This document shows positions 14,058 through 32,170 of a stretch of DNA of 64,000 nt, in pieces (position 1 is the stretch's first letter; the number at the start of each line of letters is the position of its first letter). The translations under genes were made by a program, and so were the position numbers. Below the pieces are notes generated by a model. That model saw nothing but the letters and a program-made list of their open reading frames with translations. It was not told where the DNA came from and ran no database searches. The DNA is from Aselliscus stoliczkanus (taxonomy: Eukaryota; Chordata; Mammalia; Chiroptera; Hipposideridae): NCBI GenBank assembly GCA_033961575.1, contig CM066729.1, positions 35,932,501-35,996,500 of the forward strand. The letters are read 5' to 3'.

Positions 14058-16304
14058 GGGCTGGAGCAAGACCAGTGTGACAATGACCTGGCCTCAGATG
14101 TGTTCAGAGAATTAGGGAAGAATGTGTGCACACATGAGAGGTGAAGAAGTAGAGGAAAGCAGTGTCCCTGCTAGTCCTCAGTAGAGAATGGTGGTGCCCA
14201 GAGAGTCAAGATTTCATGAGAGTCATATCATAAAATGGTAAGACATGACGAAGGAAGAAAAAACCCTGAGGGACTTGGGCCTGAGCAAGTGTGAGGCAGG
14301 GCCTTGGGGAAAGTCAGATATCACCAAGGGACAATTCCAAGGTCTCCTATTTTGCAACAGAGTTGGTGGGGTCTTGTGTCATCATTGTGTGTGTTATACT
14401 TGGTAATACGTGACAAATGTGAAGTCAAAATGGCACAAATTACAGTTCTTTAGTTGTGTGTTTTTTGTTTTTTTTTAATATTCAGGAAATTTGAAAGAGT
14501 AGGCTTTGGTCTACAGGGCTGGCTGGCTACATCGATGCACTACAAATGAATAACAATAGGAATCTTTGTTTTCCTTCTCTCCTTTATAACAAGTTTCCTG
14601 GTTGCCTTCTCTGCTCCAGTGCTGGCTAAAACTCAAGGTTAAAATGTTTGTTCTCCAGAAACACTCTTTGTCACCCTCTCTGATCCGGGTTAATTTTTAT
14701 AAGCACCTGTTCCAAAAGCACACAGAGAAATTGGAAAAGGCATGGAGCTGCTAGAACTTGTCACAGAATTCAGCACAAAAACAGCAGCATTCAGGAAGAC
14801 TAATTTTTCAGTGATCATCCAAGTTCACTTGTGTTTGGTGATGACATCATTTGCTAACCTCACCCCTGAGTTCTAGCAAATCAGATAAAACCACCAAAGG
14901 GTCCTCTATCATTTCCAGTTCTGACAGCTGCGGTGGTATTGGATTTGTCTTCACACTATTACTTTAATGCTGAGGAGAGGGACCTGGGAAGCCTCACTGA
15001 TTTTCCGCTGCCATCAAAAACAGGTTTTTTGATTCCACTAAGGGAGTTGGGGCCAGAAATGCTCTGACCTGCTGCCTTTGTTCAGCAGGTGATGAACTGA
15101 CTGAGGCTGCTGCGTGTACTCTGTACCATATAATAGAGTTATAAATTAAGCTTTACTTGTTTACCTTCTCACAAGTCTCCATTAAGATGACTTTAGGAAG
15201 GGGAAAAAATAACAAAAAAAGCAATGGGTTATTCTTATCTCTTCCTTGTATTCTTCCTATTCTTTCTCTACATTGGTTTTATTGTAGGAGTTGTCGATTA
15301 TTTGATGATAATGCATTAATTCCAAGTTGCCAGGACACAGCACTGGGTGCTATTAACTTAGCATGCATGTATTGTTAGTGAAGTCCTTATCCTATTGGGG
15401 TCCTGTTCCTTAGAGCAATGTCCCAAAAGAAAGTTGCCTTGTGGCCAGAGGGAGCCATGCCATACAATTTGGTTGGAAAGGTGACAATCACCCCTGAGCC
15501 CTGGCTCTGTCTGCCCCATGGGCAATTGAATTAAATACTTTTAAGCTTCATTCTCCTTATGTGTAAACAGAAAATAAAAATTTTAATTCCAGGTTGGTGA
15601 GAGGATCAAATAGCATGATACCTACAGAAGTACTTTATAAAATCTTAACATACTTGAAAGATTAGATTTTTATTTATCATTTTTACCTCCAGTGATTTCC
15701 AGAAAGAATTTTAGTTCATTTAAAACAGAAGGTTCATAGGTGGCTAGACCTTGAAAGCAAAGATAAAAGAACAGGAGTCATGTAATGAAAATAGCAGATA
15801 AGTGTTCCAGAAAAATCTATGTTAAGAATAGTTGTATCAACTGAACACTAAATTTAGCTTTGAACTTCCTGGAAGCGAAAGCAACACACAAAACACTATT
15901 AGGCACATGCCTCTCCTTAATCTACAAAATGAAGCATGTTGGTTTACTAGGAGAGAAGGAAATATCCTTACCATTAAACTCTAAGAACTGTGGGTAAAAT
16001 TGTTTTCTGGGCACAAACTTGATGACACTTTTCAGTTGCCCTTGTAGTTGTGATGTGAGCCTGGCCCACAAAACCTTCTCCATATACTCGCTCCTTCATG
16101 CTCTTTCCACCATACTAGCTTGATGCATGGCAAAACTGGAAAGTAGACAATAAATTGGGAGGCTGGGAACTGCCTCCCAATTAGAAATATCTGCTTTCTA
16201 TCTTGTATGAATAAGAAATGTTTGAGCTATTTCACACAGTTTGTGTATTCTATACAAATTAAGGTTTTCTTATTTGGAAGTTTATTAGATAACATAATAT
16301 ACAG
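14058..16304. other. Gene-free stretch, nothing recognised
   Basis: Mixed-composition intronic DNA. Open frames are short and lack splice support or recognisable domains. Confidence 0.4.
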
Positions 16305-16470
16305 TTGTTGTTTTTTTTTTTGTTTTGTTTTGTTTTTAGCTGAGCCATCCTGCCACCTGATGGCAGCTCAGCGGCAGCTCAACTCGGGCTGGGCATCAAA
16401 CTGCTGTTGCTCAGAGCTCAGCTCACACTCTTGAGCGATCTCTTAACCAACTGAGCCACTTGGCTGGCCC
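16305..16470 (-). mobile_element. tRNA-derived SINE (type C)
   Basis: Minus-strand copy with T-rich left end (TTTTGTTTTGTTTT), internal AGCTGAGCCATCCTGCCACC and end GGCTGGCCC. The 10-bp duplication TAATATACAG is at 16295-16304 and 16471-16480. Confidence 0.92.
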
Positions 16471-16480
16471 TAATATACAG

Positions 16481-17994
16481 AGTTTTCCACTATCAGTGTT
16501 ATCTAAATTTTTTTTTAATGATCTTTATGGAATGTCTCATATTTTGTGAAAGACAAGCAAAATCTAATGGCTCTGAGGAAAAAGACAACGAATGAAACCA
16601 TGATGGGTGGTTTTATTTATGTGTTTTGGATGGCGATTCCTGGAGTATAAAGTAAAGAAGAAAAAAGAATAGTTCTAGAACATGAGACACATCCAGGAAA
16701 TCCAGTTCCTTGATAGTGAAGATACATACAATGGGCAATGAGAAGGCAGAGAGCAGACTGGGTCCTTAATGAATTGAGGAAAATCCTGAGAGTTTAGAAA
16801 GAAGGACAAATAATGCAAAGATAGAAAAGAATTAAATCCAATTTTCTACATTCCCTTAGAGTCTAGCCTGCCTGGTGGGTATCAGCAGCCTCGGCTTTGA
16901 CCTATTAGAGCAAAGAAGCATTGTTCAGAGGCCCTGCTGCAGAATCTGTCTGCAGGCATCTTGGGAATTTTATAAAGACAGTCAAGCATAAGGATATCAT
17001 AAATTCTGGGGATTTAATCATTTTATACACCTCAAGCACAATTTTCAGACCTGCAGGCTTGCCTCCTGAACTTCTCTGGTCTCTTGAGATGAAGTTAGCA
17101 CGCGTGCAGAGTGTTTAGATTCCATTCATTCCCACGACAAGTTTGCTCTGAGAAAGTCCCTGGGACTTCCTGCTAGGACTTTTGCTAGGCCTTTCTCACA
17201 CTGAGCTATTTTGGCCTTTCTGACTTTGAGTATAAACACTTCACATTTTATACGTGGTTTAGGAGATTTCATTTCTAGCTATTTAAAGATTCAGCAAGGC
17301 TTGGGTAAATGGAAGCAGGGAGTAGGCAAGATAGGGCCAGCCCCTGACTCTGGGCCCATAACCCAGGTCAGATGGATGTTCCAGGGGTAATAGACACAGT
17401 TGCTGATAGAGGTAAGGCAGGACCCAAACCAGTGGGTCCAGCAGTGTAAGCAATCTACAGTTCCAGCCAAATAGGCAGCAGGGCACCCAGGATTAAAGAG
17501 CAGAATGTTCTTGCATGCAGAGGTCAACAGTGAAGAATCCAGAAAAAGACATCTGCAGACCCCTATAGACCAGGCCCTGGGAAGAAACTCAATGCATGTT
17601 GGGTATCATTGGGGCTTTTCCAGTATTCCATTTCTGTAGGACCATAGTTTCTACTTCTCAACATTCTTATAAAATCAGAGAACCATAGCCATCCATTCCT
17701 GACACAAGAGCTGGCTTTCAAATTATCCAAGAGAATGTAAAATACAGTTGACATTAAAATAATATGAATATTCAGAGACCAGGTCATTTCTCTAAGCATT
17801 ATAAGGACTACAGGAAAGTTTGAGTAACAGCCATTTTACAATTATATGCATAATACAAGTTCCATTCCCTTCAGCATGACATGTGGCTTTTTGGACACCA
17901 TCGCTTGAAAGAAAATGAAATTCACAAGTTAATTTTCTACTACTTCTACCCAGGTAACCTTTTTGTTCTAAAGAAAAGGATCAAGGCATCAATT
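16481..17994. other. Gene-free stretch, nothing recognised
   Basis: No exon, RNA gene or repeat I can name. Confidence 0.4.
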
Positions 17995-18013
17995 AAAATC
18001 ATTTGCATGTTAA

Positions 18014-18497
18014 AAGTAAACAGAAACTGTCTCATAGATATAGAGGAAAAATCAGGGTTGCTAATTGGGAGGGGAATGGGGATGAGGGAGAAGGGGAAGA
18101 GATTAGACAGCAAAAATAGGCAACTACAATATTGCCACTGGGATATGAAAAACAGTTTGGGGAATATAATTAATAATGTTGTAAATATTCTGTGGAATGT
18201 CAGATGATCATAGGTCTTGTTAGGGAGACCATTTCATGGATGGAGTAGAGGTTTGATCACTGCACTGTATTACTAAAGCGGAGGTGGTATACCTACTGTA
18301 ATTCAATATATATAGATAGTCACGGGATGTGGATTATACTGTGGAAGAGAGTCAGAGGAAGAGTAATAGATATACATGATATGGGGGGGAGTGGTGTGGC
18401 GAATTGGGGGTGGGAGGTTGTCACTTTGAGGGGTAAAATGTATAACTATTGTACTGTGTTGTACACCTGAAACTAATTAAAATAAAAAAATAATAAA
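18014..18497 (+). mobile_element. 5'-truncated L1 3' end with 19-bp target duplication
   Basis: Flanked by the perfect repeat AAAATCATTTGCATGTTAA (17995-18013 and 18498-18516). Ends in TGTGTTGTACACCTGAAACT and an A-rich tail. Same subfamily as 7543-8054. No reading frame of note. Confidence 0.88.
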
Positions 18498-18516
18498 AAA
18501 ATCATTTGCATGTTAA

Positions 18517-23776
<5,260 letters not shown>

Positions 23777-23842
23777 TGCCATGAACCAATTATGATTTTG
23801 TGAAAAATCTGCCATGAACCAATTATGATTTTGTGAAAAATC
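23777..23842. repeat. Exact 33-bp tandem duplication
   Basis: A 33-bp unit beginning TGCCATGAACCAATTATGAT occurs twice head to tail without a mismatch (23777-23809 and 23810-23842). Confidence 0.95.
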
Positions 23843-26800
23843 TGCCACATGTATACTCCAATACGAGGCTCTTTGGGGGATGGTGTAGTGCTGAGGGCAG
23901 TCTGTGCTCAAGGAGTGGATGGTTTAGTTGGGAGAGAAAGCCAACAAACAAACCAACACTTGCTCCCTTCTCCTGTAGGAACTGGCCAAGCACCCAAGCA
24001 GACAAATCAAGATGAAACATCCTCTGGCCTTTGCTTCCTCTGGAACGTTGGGGTTGAGTCATTGTCTCCATTGTACCGACACTCATGTATGTTATTATCA
24101 CAGCTTCCCAGTCCACTTCCAAATTCCTCCTCTGTTCCACCCCCATAATTTATACCCATCAACATAAATGCAGGCCTCACCTGTCTAATTCCCCTTCCCT
24201 TTGTTTACTCTCCCCTTACAATGAAGCCTATTTTTACTGACATTCTTAATCTTTGCATAGAATTTTTCCTCCACCTCCTCACTTTAACAGAAACCAGCTT
24301 CCCCTTCCCAACCCCATTTCCCACCAAACCATCTCAAGTTGAGGCTTCTGATCATCCCAGTCCCCAGTCCCTTGGGACCAGTGAAAAGGTGGCTTCCCAT
24401 GGTCTCCTTGCTTCTTGAACCTGGGCCTTCCCAACATGGCCCCAAGGCTTGGTTTCAACACAACCTCCTCCCAGAGCCTCTCCCAAAGGGAGAGAAAGCA
24501 CCAGCCTTGACTTTGGTAGTTTTTAGGCCCTCAGTAAATATTAGTTTCTTTCCTTGTTCCTAATCCTCCCAGATGGAATCCATTACTCCCTTCCCTACTG
24601 CACACACAGCATTTTGTTTGCACTTTACCCAGAACACTATTTCTTTCTGCCTTGAGAGATAATGAGTTGCCTGTCTCCCTCTCTCTCTCCCCCATATTAA
24701 CTCCCTAAGAACAAGGATGATGCCTCACTGATGCCTACGGCCTTATATTGCCCAATAACAGAGATGTGCATAAATTACACAGCATATGTGTTCATTTGTA
24801 AAATAAGATGGGCGGAAAACGAAATTCACCTATAGCTTTGACTTTTCAGTGCAGGGTCCTGAGAACAGGTGACATCGAATCAGAAACAAAGGCAGAATTC
24901 CGTTGTTTAGAGAAAAAAGAAAATCAGGGAAACACAGCTTGAGATTGTATCTCCAAGGGACTTTCAATAAACTATTCGAGTACTCTCAAAACAAAACATT
25001 TATTTGGTTTTTACACATACAATTTCTATGAAAGATGCACACATATGTTGAGGCCCTACTCTGACTCAGGGACTATGGTAGGTACTACAAAGCACAGACG
25101 GATAAGGTATAGCTCTGGGCCCACCATGGCTCAGACACACATATAACAGGAAATGTTGGCTTTAACTTGATTCTAATTTTTGAGAAAGCAGGTCCCCTGT
25201 TAACTCTTAGGCAACACAACGTTTGCCTTTTTTCTGATCTGCTGAACAATGTCTAAAGTAACAAAACTAATTTCATAAAAGCATTTCTCACACTGCTCAT
25301 ATTTGAACACTGAGAATTCATGATATCCTAAAATAGCTAAATGTATAATTCTGCAATAAATTGTATATCATTGTGCTTTAAGTTCTAGTCTAAGCAGTGA
25401 CTGCCAAATTTAAAAAAAAAAAACTATATGGAAGTGGAATATAAAATTGAGAAAACCCTAATTATTGATTTAAGCATCACTACCCCTTTGAAAAAGGCCA
25501 CTGTGATATTAGTTTATCAGTAGTCACTTAGGATCCACTGCACTGAATACTGAGAATCAGTGTTTAAAAATATCTCAAGTTCAGTCTTTTAATTCTGATG
25601 GGTCTTCCCAAAAGTTAATCACTTTTGAGCCCCTCTGTACTTTAACAATCCTTCTCTTTGAAATCCAATATCCGTTTTCAAAGTCACTTGCAGGCTTGTT
25701 GTTTGTCAGCGGGGCTTTCACTAGGGAGCCACTTTCTGGGCTATTATTCTGAACTAGGTTACCACATTCCTTTATGTTGCCCCTTAGAAAACACTGCCTT
25801 TTATTCTACTTGGAGTTTTAGAACTGTTCGTCAAAGTCACCTTGATATTGAGCACTTGCATCCATGCATAGAACCACTAAAAAATAGTCATAAAATCATT
25901 GCATGAAAGGAGTCACTGAAAATCCAGTAAACATTTATTGATTTCTACCTTGAAGAGAAAGCAAGCAGGTATGTTGGAAATTAACAATTATTGAGTTCCT
26001 AGTATATGCCAAACTCTATATTAGGCACTTTCACAAATGTTATTTTATTAAACCTCATGATATCCCTGCAAGATACTTAATATTGTCCCATTATGATTAT
26101 TATTATTATTTTACTGATGATGGAACTAAACAAGATTATCTTGCCCAACTTCACACAAATTATAAACTGTATAATATAATAAATAATGCCATACATACTA
26201 TGGTCTCTGCTAAGACTTTACACTGATTTTTTTTCCCTCTTTTAATTCTCTTTGAAATCCTATAATGTACACTCTATTATGGTCATCATTTTATAAATGA
26301 AGAGAGTGAGGCTTAGACAGATTAAATAATTTGTCCAAGATGACTCAGCAAAGTAGCAAAGCTGGAATTCAAAACTCAGATCCTTTTATGTCCTCCATAG
26401 CATAAAGCCCTATGCAGAGTAATCTGCTAAACACGACAGTAAATTCTAATCCATTTGGAACCGGGGTGTGCAAAAGTGATGAAACAAGAAAGCATATCTT
26501 AAGAATAAAGTTAAAGGAACTTAGAATTTGGAGTCAGAATACAAGGTTCAAGTCTTAGATCTCTCATTTTCAACCCTATAATCTTAAGCAAGATGACTCA
26601 ATTCTCAAAATGAAGATAGTAATATTGTTTATCTCACAGAATGGTTTTTAAGGTCAAAATAAACTAACAGAGTGAAAGCTGCCTGTAAATTGTAAAAACA
26701 TTATGCACATGAATTAGCATTAATATTAGTACACAAAGGAAGGCAAATGTCTTCCAAATTTAGGAGATCTGGTAGAAGTTCATGGAGGGATTTGAATATT

Positions 26801-27283
26801 ATCATTATAAAACAGAATGAAGCAAAATTACCCACATCATGACACTTCATATTGAAGCCAAGTTTCTATAATCATTTCTACTACTTTTAGGAAATTCTCA
26901 TGTCTAAATCTATCCCAGAGAGACCAAGGCCATATCAATATCCTCAAGGTTAGTTGTTAAATACAATGTGTGTGTATGTGCAGTATTTAACACTTGGGGA
27001 AAAAAAATCTGCCTTAAAATTAGTCAGAGCTAATGGCAACCATAGAAGTCTTTTCTAAGAAGACCTGGTCTATTTGGCACTGTCTGAAGCTAGTTTTTAA
27101 TAACATCAGAAATGAGACTTTTACATAATCAAAACAATGCAACTACTATCTCTCATAAAGTGACTATTTTAGACAATTTGAGTGCCCAAATCCCCAGAAT
27201 CAGATGTTTTGTTTACAAAGCATCAAAGGAAGGAAAGTGGATTTTAATTTAATATGGACTCTCTAAATGGCTTAGCCTCAAGG

Positions 27284-27284
<1 letters not shown>
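23843..27284. other. Gene-free stretch with L2 and MIR remnants
   Basis: About 24220-24780 is C-rich and ends with an L2-like tail (AAGAACAAGGATGATGCC). Two minus-orientation MIR pieces lie at about 25990-26165 and 26245-26385. No exon seen. Confidence 0.45.
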
Positions 27285-27317
<33 letters not shown>

Positions 27318-27475
27318 TTGTATATACATACATACACATATATACATATGTATGCATATACACAGACACACATATACATATATACATACATATATACATA
27401 TACACATACATATACATGTACATATACATAGAGAAATACAGGGAGATAGAAACAGAGAGAGGGAGCTAGAAAAGA
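27285..27475. repeat. Compound microsatellite: (CA)n, TA/CA mixture, GA-rich
   Basis: (CA)16 at 27285-27316, then about 110 bp of alternating ATAC/ATAT, then a GAGA-rich end. The open frames on both strands here (Tyr/Met/Val and Thr/His rich) are low-complexity artefacts. Confidence 0.95.
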
Positions 27476-28117
27476 GGAGACGTGTAAGAGTGCAAGATTG
27501 GGAGCTACTCAGACAAGCTGCCTAGTGAGCGAGGGAAGATTATGGGCTTCTACAGTGTTTAGGGGGAGCACTCATCACTAACTGGGTGGCAAAGGTGTAA
27601 TCTGGGTATGAAAAGTATCTCCACAAGGGGAAAACTACAATGGGACAGGAGCTCTAAGGTCAGAATTGGTAGATCTGGATGGAAACGCAGTCCCCACCAT
27701 GTCGATATAACTCTGGACATTCATCTTCTTTGGGCTTCACAGTCATATGTCGAGATGATAATTTCTATAAGCCCACTTCAAATACTTGTTTTAAAGCTCA
27801 AAAGAGATTATGTATGTGAAAACATTTGCTAACCAGAAGGACTATGTAAGTATTTGTGGGTTGGTTCATTCATTCATTTTATAATATTGTTATATAACTT
27901 AACATGTATAGGGCATCGCGCTGGTGATACCAACAGTTATCAGTCATGGGTCTTAACAATAAGTGGCATAAAATCTAAAAAAATGAATCATATAGGTAAT
28001 AAACACTATAGACAAATTACTATGCAGGGTTCAGTTAAGGAAGAGATAGCTTAAATATAGCTGAGGGGGCATGATGGATGGGGCAGAGATGGCTTTGGAA
28101 TAGGTGACATTGGAATT
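27476..28117. other. Gene-free stretch, possible L2 tail
   Basis: About 27860-27960 has an L2-like pattern (TTCATTCATTCATTTTATAA...GGTGATACCAACAG). Nothing else recognised. Confidence 0.4.
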
Positions 28118-28546
28118 GGTGTTATGGCTTAAACTGTGTCCCACGAGTTTTGTGTTGAAGTCCTAACCCCTGATACCTCAGATATTAACTTTACTCAAAA
28201 CAGGGTCATTGCAGAGGTAATCATTTAAATTAAGATAAGGTCATACTGGAGTAGGGTGGGATCCCTACTCCAAGATGACTTGTTTTATAAAAGGGGAAAT
28301 TTGTACATAAATGCACATACACAGACAGAATGCCATGTGAAAACTGGAGTTCTGCTGTGAGAAGCCAACTACGAGAAGCTCCAAATGAGACCTGGGTCAA
28401 ATCCTTCCCTAGTACCTTGAGAGGGAGCATGGCTGCTGTCACACTGATCTCATGCTTCCAGCCTCCAGAACTGTGAGGTAATGAATTTGTGTTGTTTAAG
28501 TCATGCAGTTTATCATACTTTGTTATGGTAGCCCTTGGAAACTAAT
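28118..28546 (+). repeat. MLT1-like (MaLR) LTR
   Basis: Nearly full-length LTR pattern: GTTATGGCTTAAACTGTGTC, GTTGAAGTCCTAACCCCTGA, GGTCATACTGGAGTAGGGTG, TTATAAAAGGGGAAATTTG, CAGCCTCCAGAACTGTGAGG, TTGTTTAAGTCATGCAGTTT and GGAAACTAATA. Solo LTR with no internal region and no coding sequence. Confidence 0.8.
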
Positions 28547-31500
28547 ATTGCTGGTTATATAGATACATAAGAAAGGCAATTTGGGTATAGAAATGTATGT
28601 TATTAATATGTTTATTAGTATTATTAAGCTAATATAAAATACAAATACAATTATAAATCAATGATATAATATTAAGAGTCTAGCACAGTGCTTGGCACAT
28701 TGTAGGTACCAAATAAATATTTATTGAATGAATGTTTTAATAAATCAAAAGGAGATCACAGAAAAAGGAATGGGTTGGCATCAAATATATATATATATAA
28801 TTTTCATATTTCCCCAACCCCTGGGCCAGTTCTCTACTTATCACACACACACAGTCAGACAAATCCACACTGCTGTGAAAAATGCTGCCATTTCACCTCT
28901 GTTTACTCTAAGAAATTCTATGTAGGAAAGCAAAGCAATTTTTCTTTAAAAGGCAATAACAAGGAATTCAAAACTTGTAAAAATCAAAGTTCTGAGACAA
29001 ATGTACTTTAGAAGACTGAAAGCTATGATCCCGAGAGAGAACACGCCACGCTAAACATTTCTCACAGAACAACATAGTGCTCCTGTACACAGCGCTCTGA
29101 TGAAAAGCCCTAAAGACCAAGGGCCTCTAATTCTCCGTGGCGGGAGCAGCAATAGTCAAATTAATATCAGAAGTGCACTCCTAAATCAAGTTGTTGCAAG
29201 TGTACTCAGAGAGAAGGCATCTTACAAAATGCAGATGCAGCTTTTGCAATCATTGCCTAGACCAAATGTTGTCAGAGAAAATGGGTCTTAATTTACTCAA
29301 CATATTTTGGTTTTGTAATTTTCAAAATTAATTCTTGCCAATGGCTGAAAACATTGTGAGGTTCTTTAAAGGCAAGCTTTTAAAATGCACTCTGGAATGG
29401 GGTACGGAGTTATGCAGAGGGCAGGAGAGCTGACTACTGTGTTCGTGTCCACTACAGATATGTGTGGGGGCGGGGCAGCCAGCTCCGGAAAAAGAGCTCA
29501 TCCACCTACTGGGAAAATATAACAGTGATAACAGTCTGGCTCAGAAATTTACCAAGTAGATGCTAAATTTAGGGACATGAGTCAGGTTTTCAACTAAGGG
29601 GAAAACGATACAACTCTATGAGAACAACCAGCTGCATGACCTTGGGGAAAGTTATTCAACAGCACTGGTTTCAGAATCTTCATCTGCAAAATTAAAAAAA
29701 ATAAAAAAATAAAAAATTAAATCACATGATCTTTAAAATCCCTTCCAGTACTTAATTTTAAAAAGAGGGGAGGGGAAAGCATAAGAAAGCTGTGGCTTTT
29801 GCAGAAAAAGAAAAGATGCTATGTCCTAGTAATATTATTGCATTCATACTTGTAGTACCCAGCGCATAAATGTAGACATTGTAAATATATATATTTTTAA
29901 TGAAGATGAATGAAACCATCATATGGTCAATTACTGCATCTGTCAGTTAAGCATCTGTACACCTGCCATATGCTGAGCCCTATGCTACCTGCTTCTCTTG
30001 TTGGAATACCAGTGAGGGTTTTGGTACTTAATTATGACACATGGATTCTCTCAAAAGAATACAATTTAAGTGTATTTGCTTATTCACCCATTCGTTCATT
30101 TCCCCATACACTGATTGGTATAATAGGCCAAGCATAGTGTTAGACACTGGTGATACAAAGCGACAAGGACAGACCGGCCTCTGCTCTCATGAAACTCACG
30201 ATACAGTAGGGTGAGATAACAAATAAGCAGATGATTACTAGCCAGTGCTGTGAGAGCAGTGAGGAGGTGGATTCAAGGAAGAACACAGACGGGCTCCTAA
30301 CCCACAGTTGAGCCATCAGGAAAGATGTGACTGAAAAAATTCATAGCTACGATGGCACCTACATGATGACTAGGTATTCACCAGATAAAGAGTAGAAAGA
30401 AGAGGGTTCAAGCAGAGGAAACAGCATGCCAAAGGTCTGGAGGTGCCTGGGTGCCTGGGAAAAAAGCAGTTTCGTGTGGGCGGCTCCTGCCGCACAGGGA
30501 AGGAGGGCTGGGAAGAAGGGCAGGCTTCCAGCTGGCGGAGTGAGCAAGGCTATAGGTCACCACAGCTGTGTGGAGGAGCCAAGTGTCATGCTGAGGGTGC
30601 TGGACCTACAGATTTCAAGCAGAGGACGTGACGCCATGAGATGTGCAGTGATGGAAGATCACTGATGCCCAGGGGTTCTCATCTGACAATCTCACTCAGG
30701 GAAGCCATCGACTCTGGGGTCACTTCCGCTTTTCCACCTGGGAGTCACATAGTGCCCCTACTCCACGCAGGTGCCCAGGACGGTGTCCACTCTCCAGGGC
30801 AGCCTGCATCTCATCATACTAGTCATTCATGTCTTCAGTATATTTGTGACAGGGAAGTACGGGTGCTTGAACCATTACAGTCCTTGGTCAGATTCTCCTT
30901 TGCTTTAGGTCAAGTATACATAAGCTCCTTGTAACTCCTGTAGTTAATGTGTCAAAGGCAATTCTGGCCCAACCTTTAACCTTTTCTAGCCATCGTGCAA
31001 GCAGTTTTGGTTTCCTACCTCTTCCTTGATAACAAACACCTCATTTTATGCAGGATTTCATGTCCAACACCCGGCAAGACCACCTGCTTTTCTCAGATCC
31101 CTTACATGCAGAAATGGCCACGAGACACAGTGACACAATTCTGGACAAGAAAACCGTAAATGCAAGATGGTTGGGGACCCTGGAACGGCTTTTGTTTTCT
31201 ATGATAAACTAGGAAAGCTCTTCCTCTCGTTCTTCATCCTGCCCTAAATGTGGACATGATGACTGGAGTAGCTGAGGGCAAGAAAACAAAAATCTCAGAA
31301 AGCCCATGCTTGATCCACTTAACCCACAACAGCAACTGCCTTTTTCTAGATTTCTTACACTTAAAAAAAAAAAATTCTATTTATTTGAACATTAGAGTTT
31401 TGTTACCTACAACTTAATACTTCCTAACAATTAGGGAGGTAACATTTACCTTGTTGGAAAATACTAATGTATACAAAAGGTTTAAGCAGTAAGTTCAATT

Positions 31501-32030
31501 TTACATTTTTTGGACCCAGGTTTCTGAGAACCAGCTAAGTGGGGTGTCCAACCGAGAACTGGCTGTATATGCTGGAGCGTTTTCTTCCGTGTTTTGTATT
31601 TGGGAAGGATGGAAGGGAGGGAGAAGGAGGGAGATCAAGATGGGGGCGTCAGTGCAGATCAGCATTCTGACCACTGATCATAGAAAAGCTACACCTGAAA
31701 TCATTGTCCTATGTTTCTGTGCTTTTTGTATTTTGAACACACAGAAGGCAAAGGAATGGGTAAAGATTGTAGTTCCTTTGTGCTTTCTCTGTTACCTGGG
31801 TATTATCTGTTGTGTATGTTTTTCTCTTAAGTAGGAAAGAAAAAATTAAAAACAAACAAACAAACAAAAGTCTGGCTGTCTTTTATTGTTAGAGACAGGT
31901 AGAATTTTAGGGTTCATTCTTTTCTAAGTTATAAGGAACTTCTGGTTAGCCAGGGGTGTTCTGTAGAAGATAACTGCAGACCAGCAGAAAGAAGAGCAAC
32001 GCATAATTATACCACTCACCTCCTTTTTCT
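28547..32030. other. Gene-free stretch with L2-type remnants
   Basis: An L2 or MIR tail is at about 28680-28735 (AGTGCTTGGCACATTGTAGG, AATAAATATTTATTGAATGA). A longer L2-like remnant spans about 30100-30460 (GTGTTAGACACTGGTGATAC, CATGCCAAAGGTCTGGAGGT). Simple A-rich tracts at about 29690-29720 and 31360-31375. No exon found. Confidence 0.45.
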
Positions 32031-32045
32031 CTCCCTTCTTCATTT

Positions 32046-32155
32046 TATTTTATTTTATTTTTGAGGGCAGTGTCACTGGCCCTCACATGTGGGACCCGAA
32101 CCGGGGCTGCTGGCTTCCCAGGCCAGCGCTTAACCACCGCGCTACTCGGCCAGCC
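32046..32155 (-). mobile_element. Short tRNA-derived SINE (type B)
   Basis: Minus-strand copy: head ending in GAGGGCCAGTGACACTGCCC followed directly by an A-rich tail, with none of the type A body. The 15-bp duplication CTCCCTTCTTCATTT (32031-32045; one mismatch at 32156-32170) brackets it. Confidence 0.88.
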
Positions 32156-32170
32156 CTCCCTCCTTCATTT

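Noticed and set aside
27244..27469. Open frames rich in Tyr/Met or Thr/His
   Set aside because: Translation of a CA/TA microsatellite.
31030..31260. Possible LTR or other repeat (CAAGACCACCTGCTTTTCTC...AATGTGGACATGATGACTGG)
   Set aside because: Feels repeat-like but I cannot match it to a family or find its ends.
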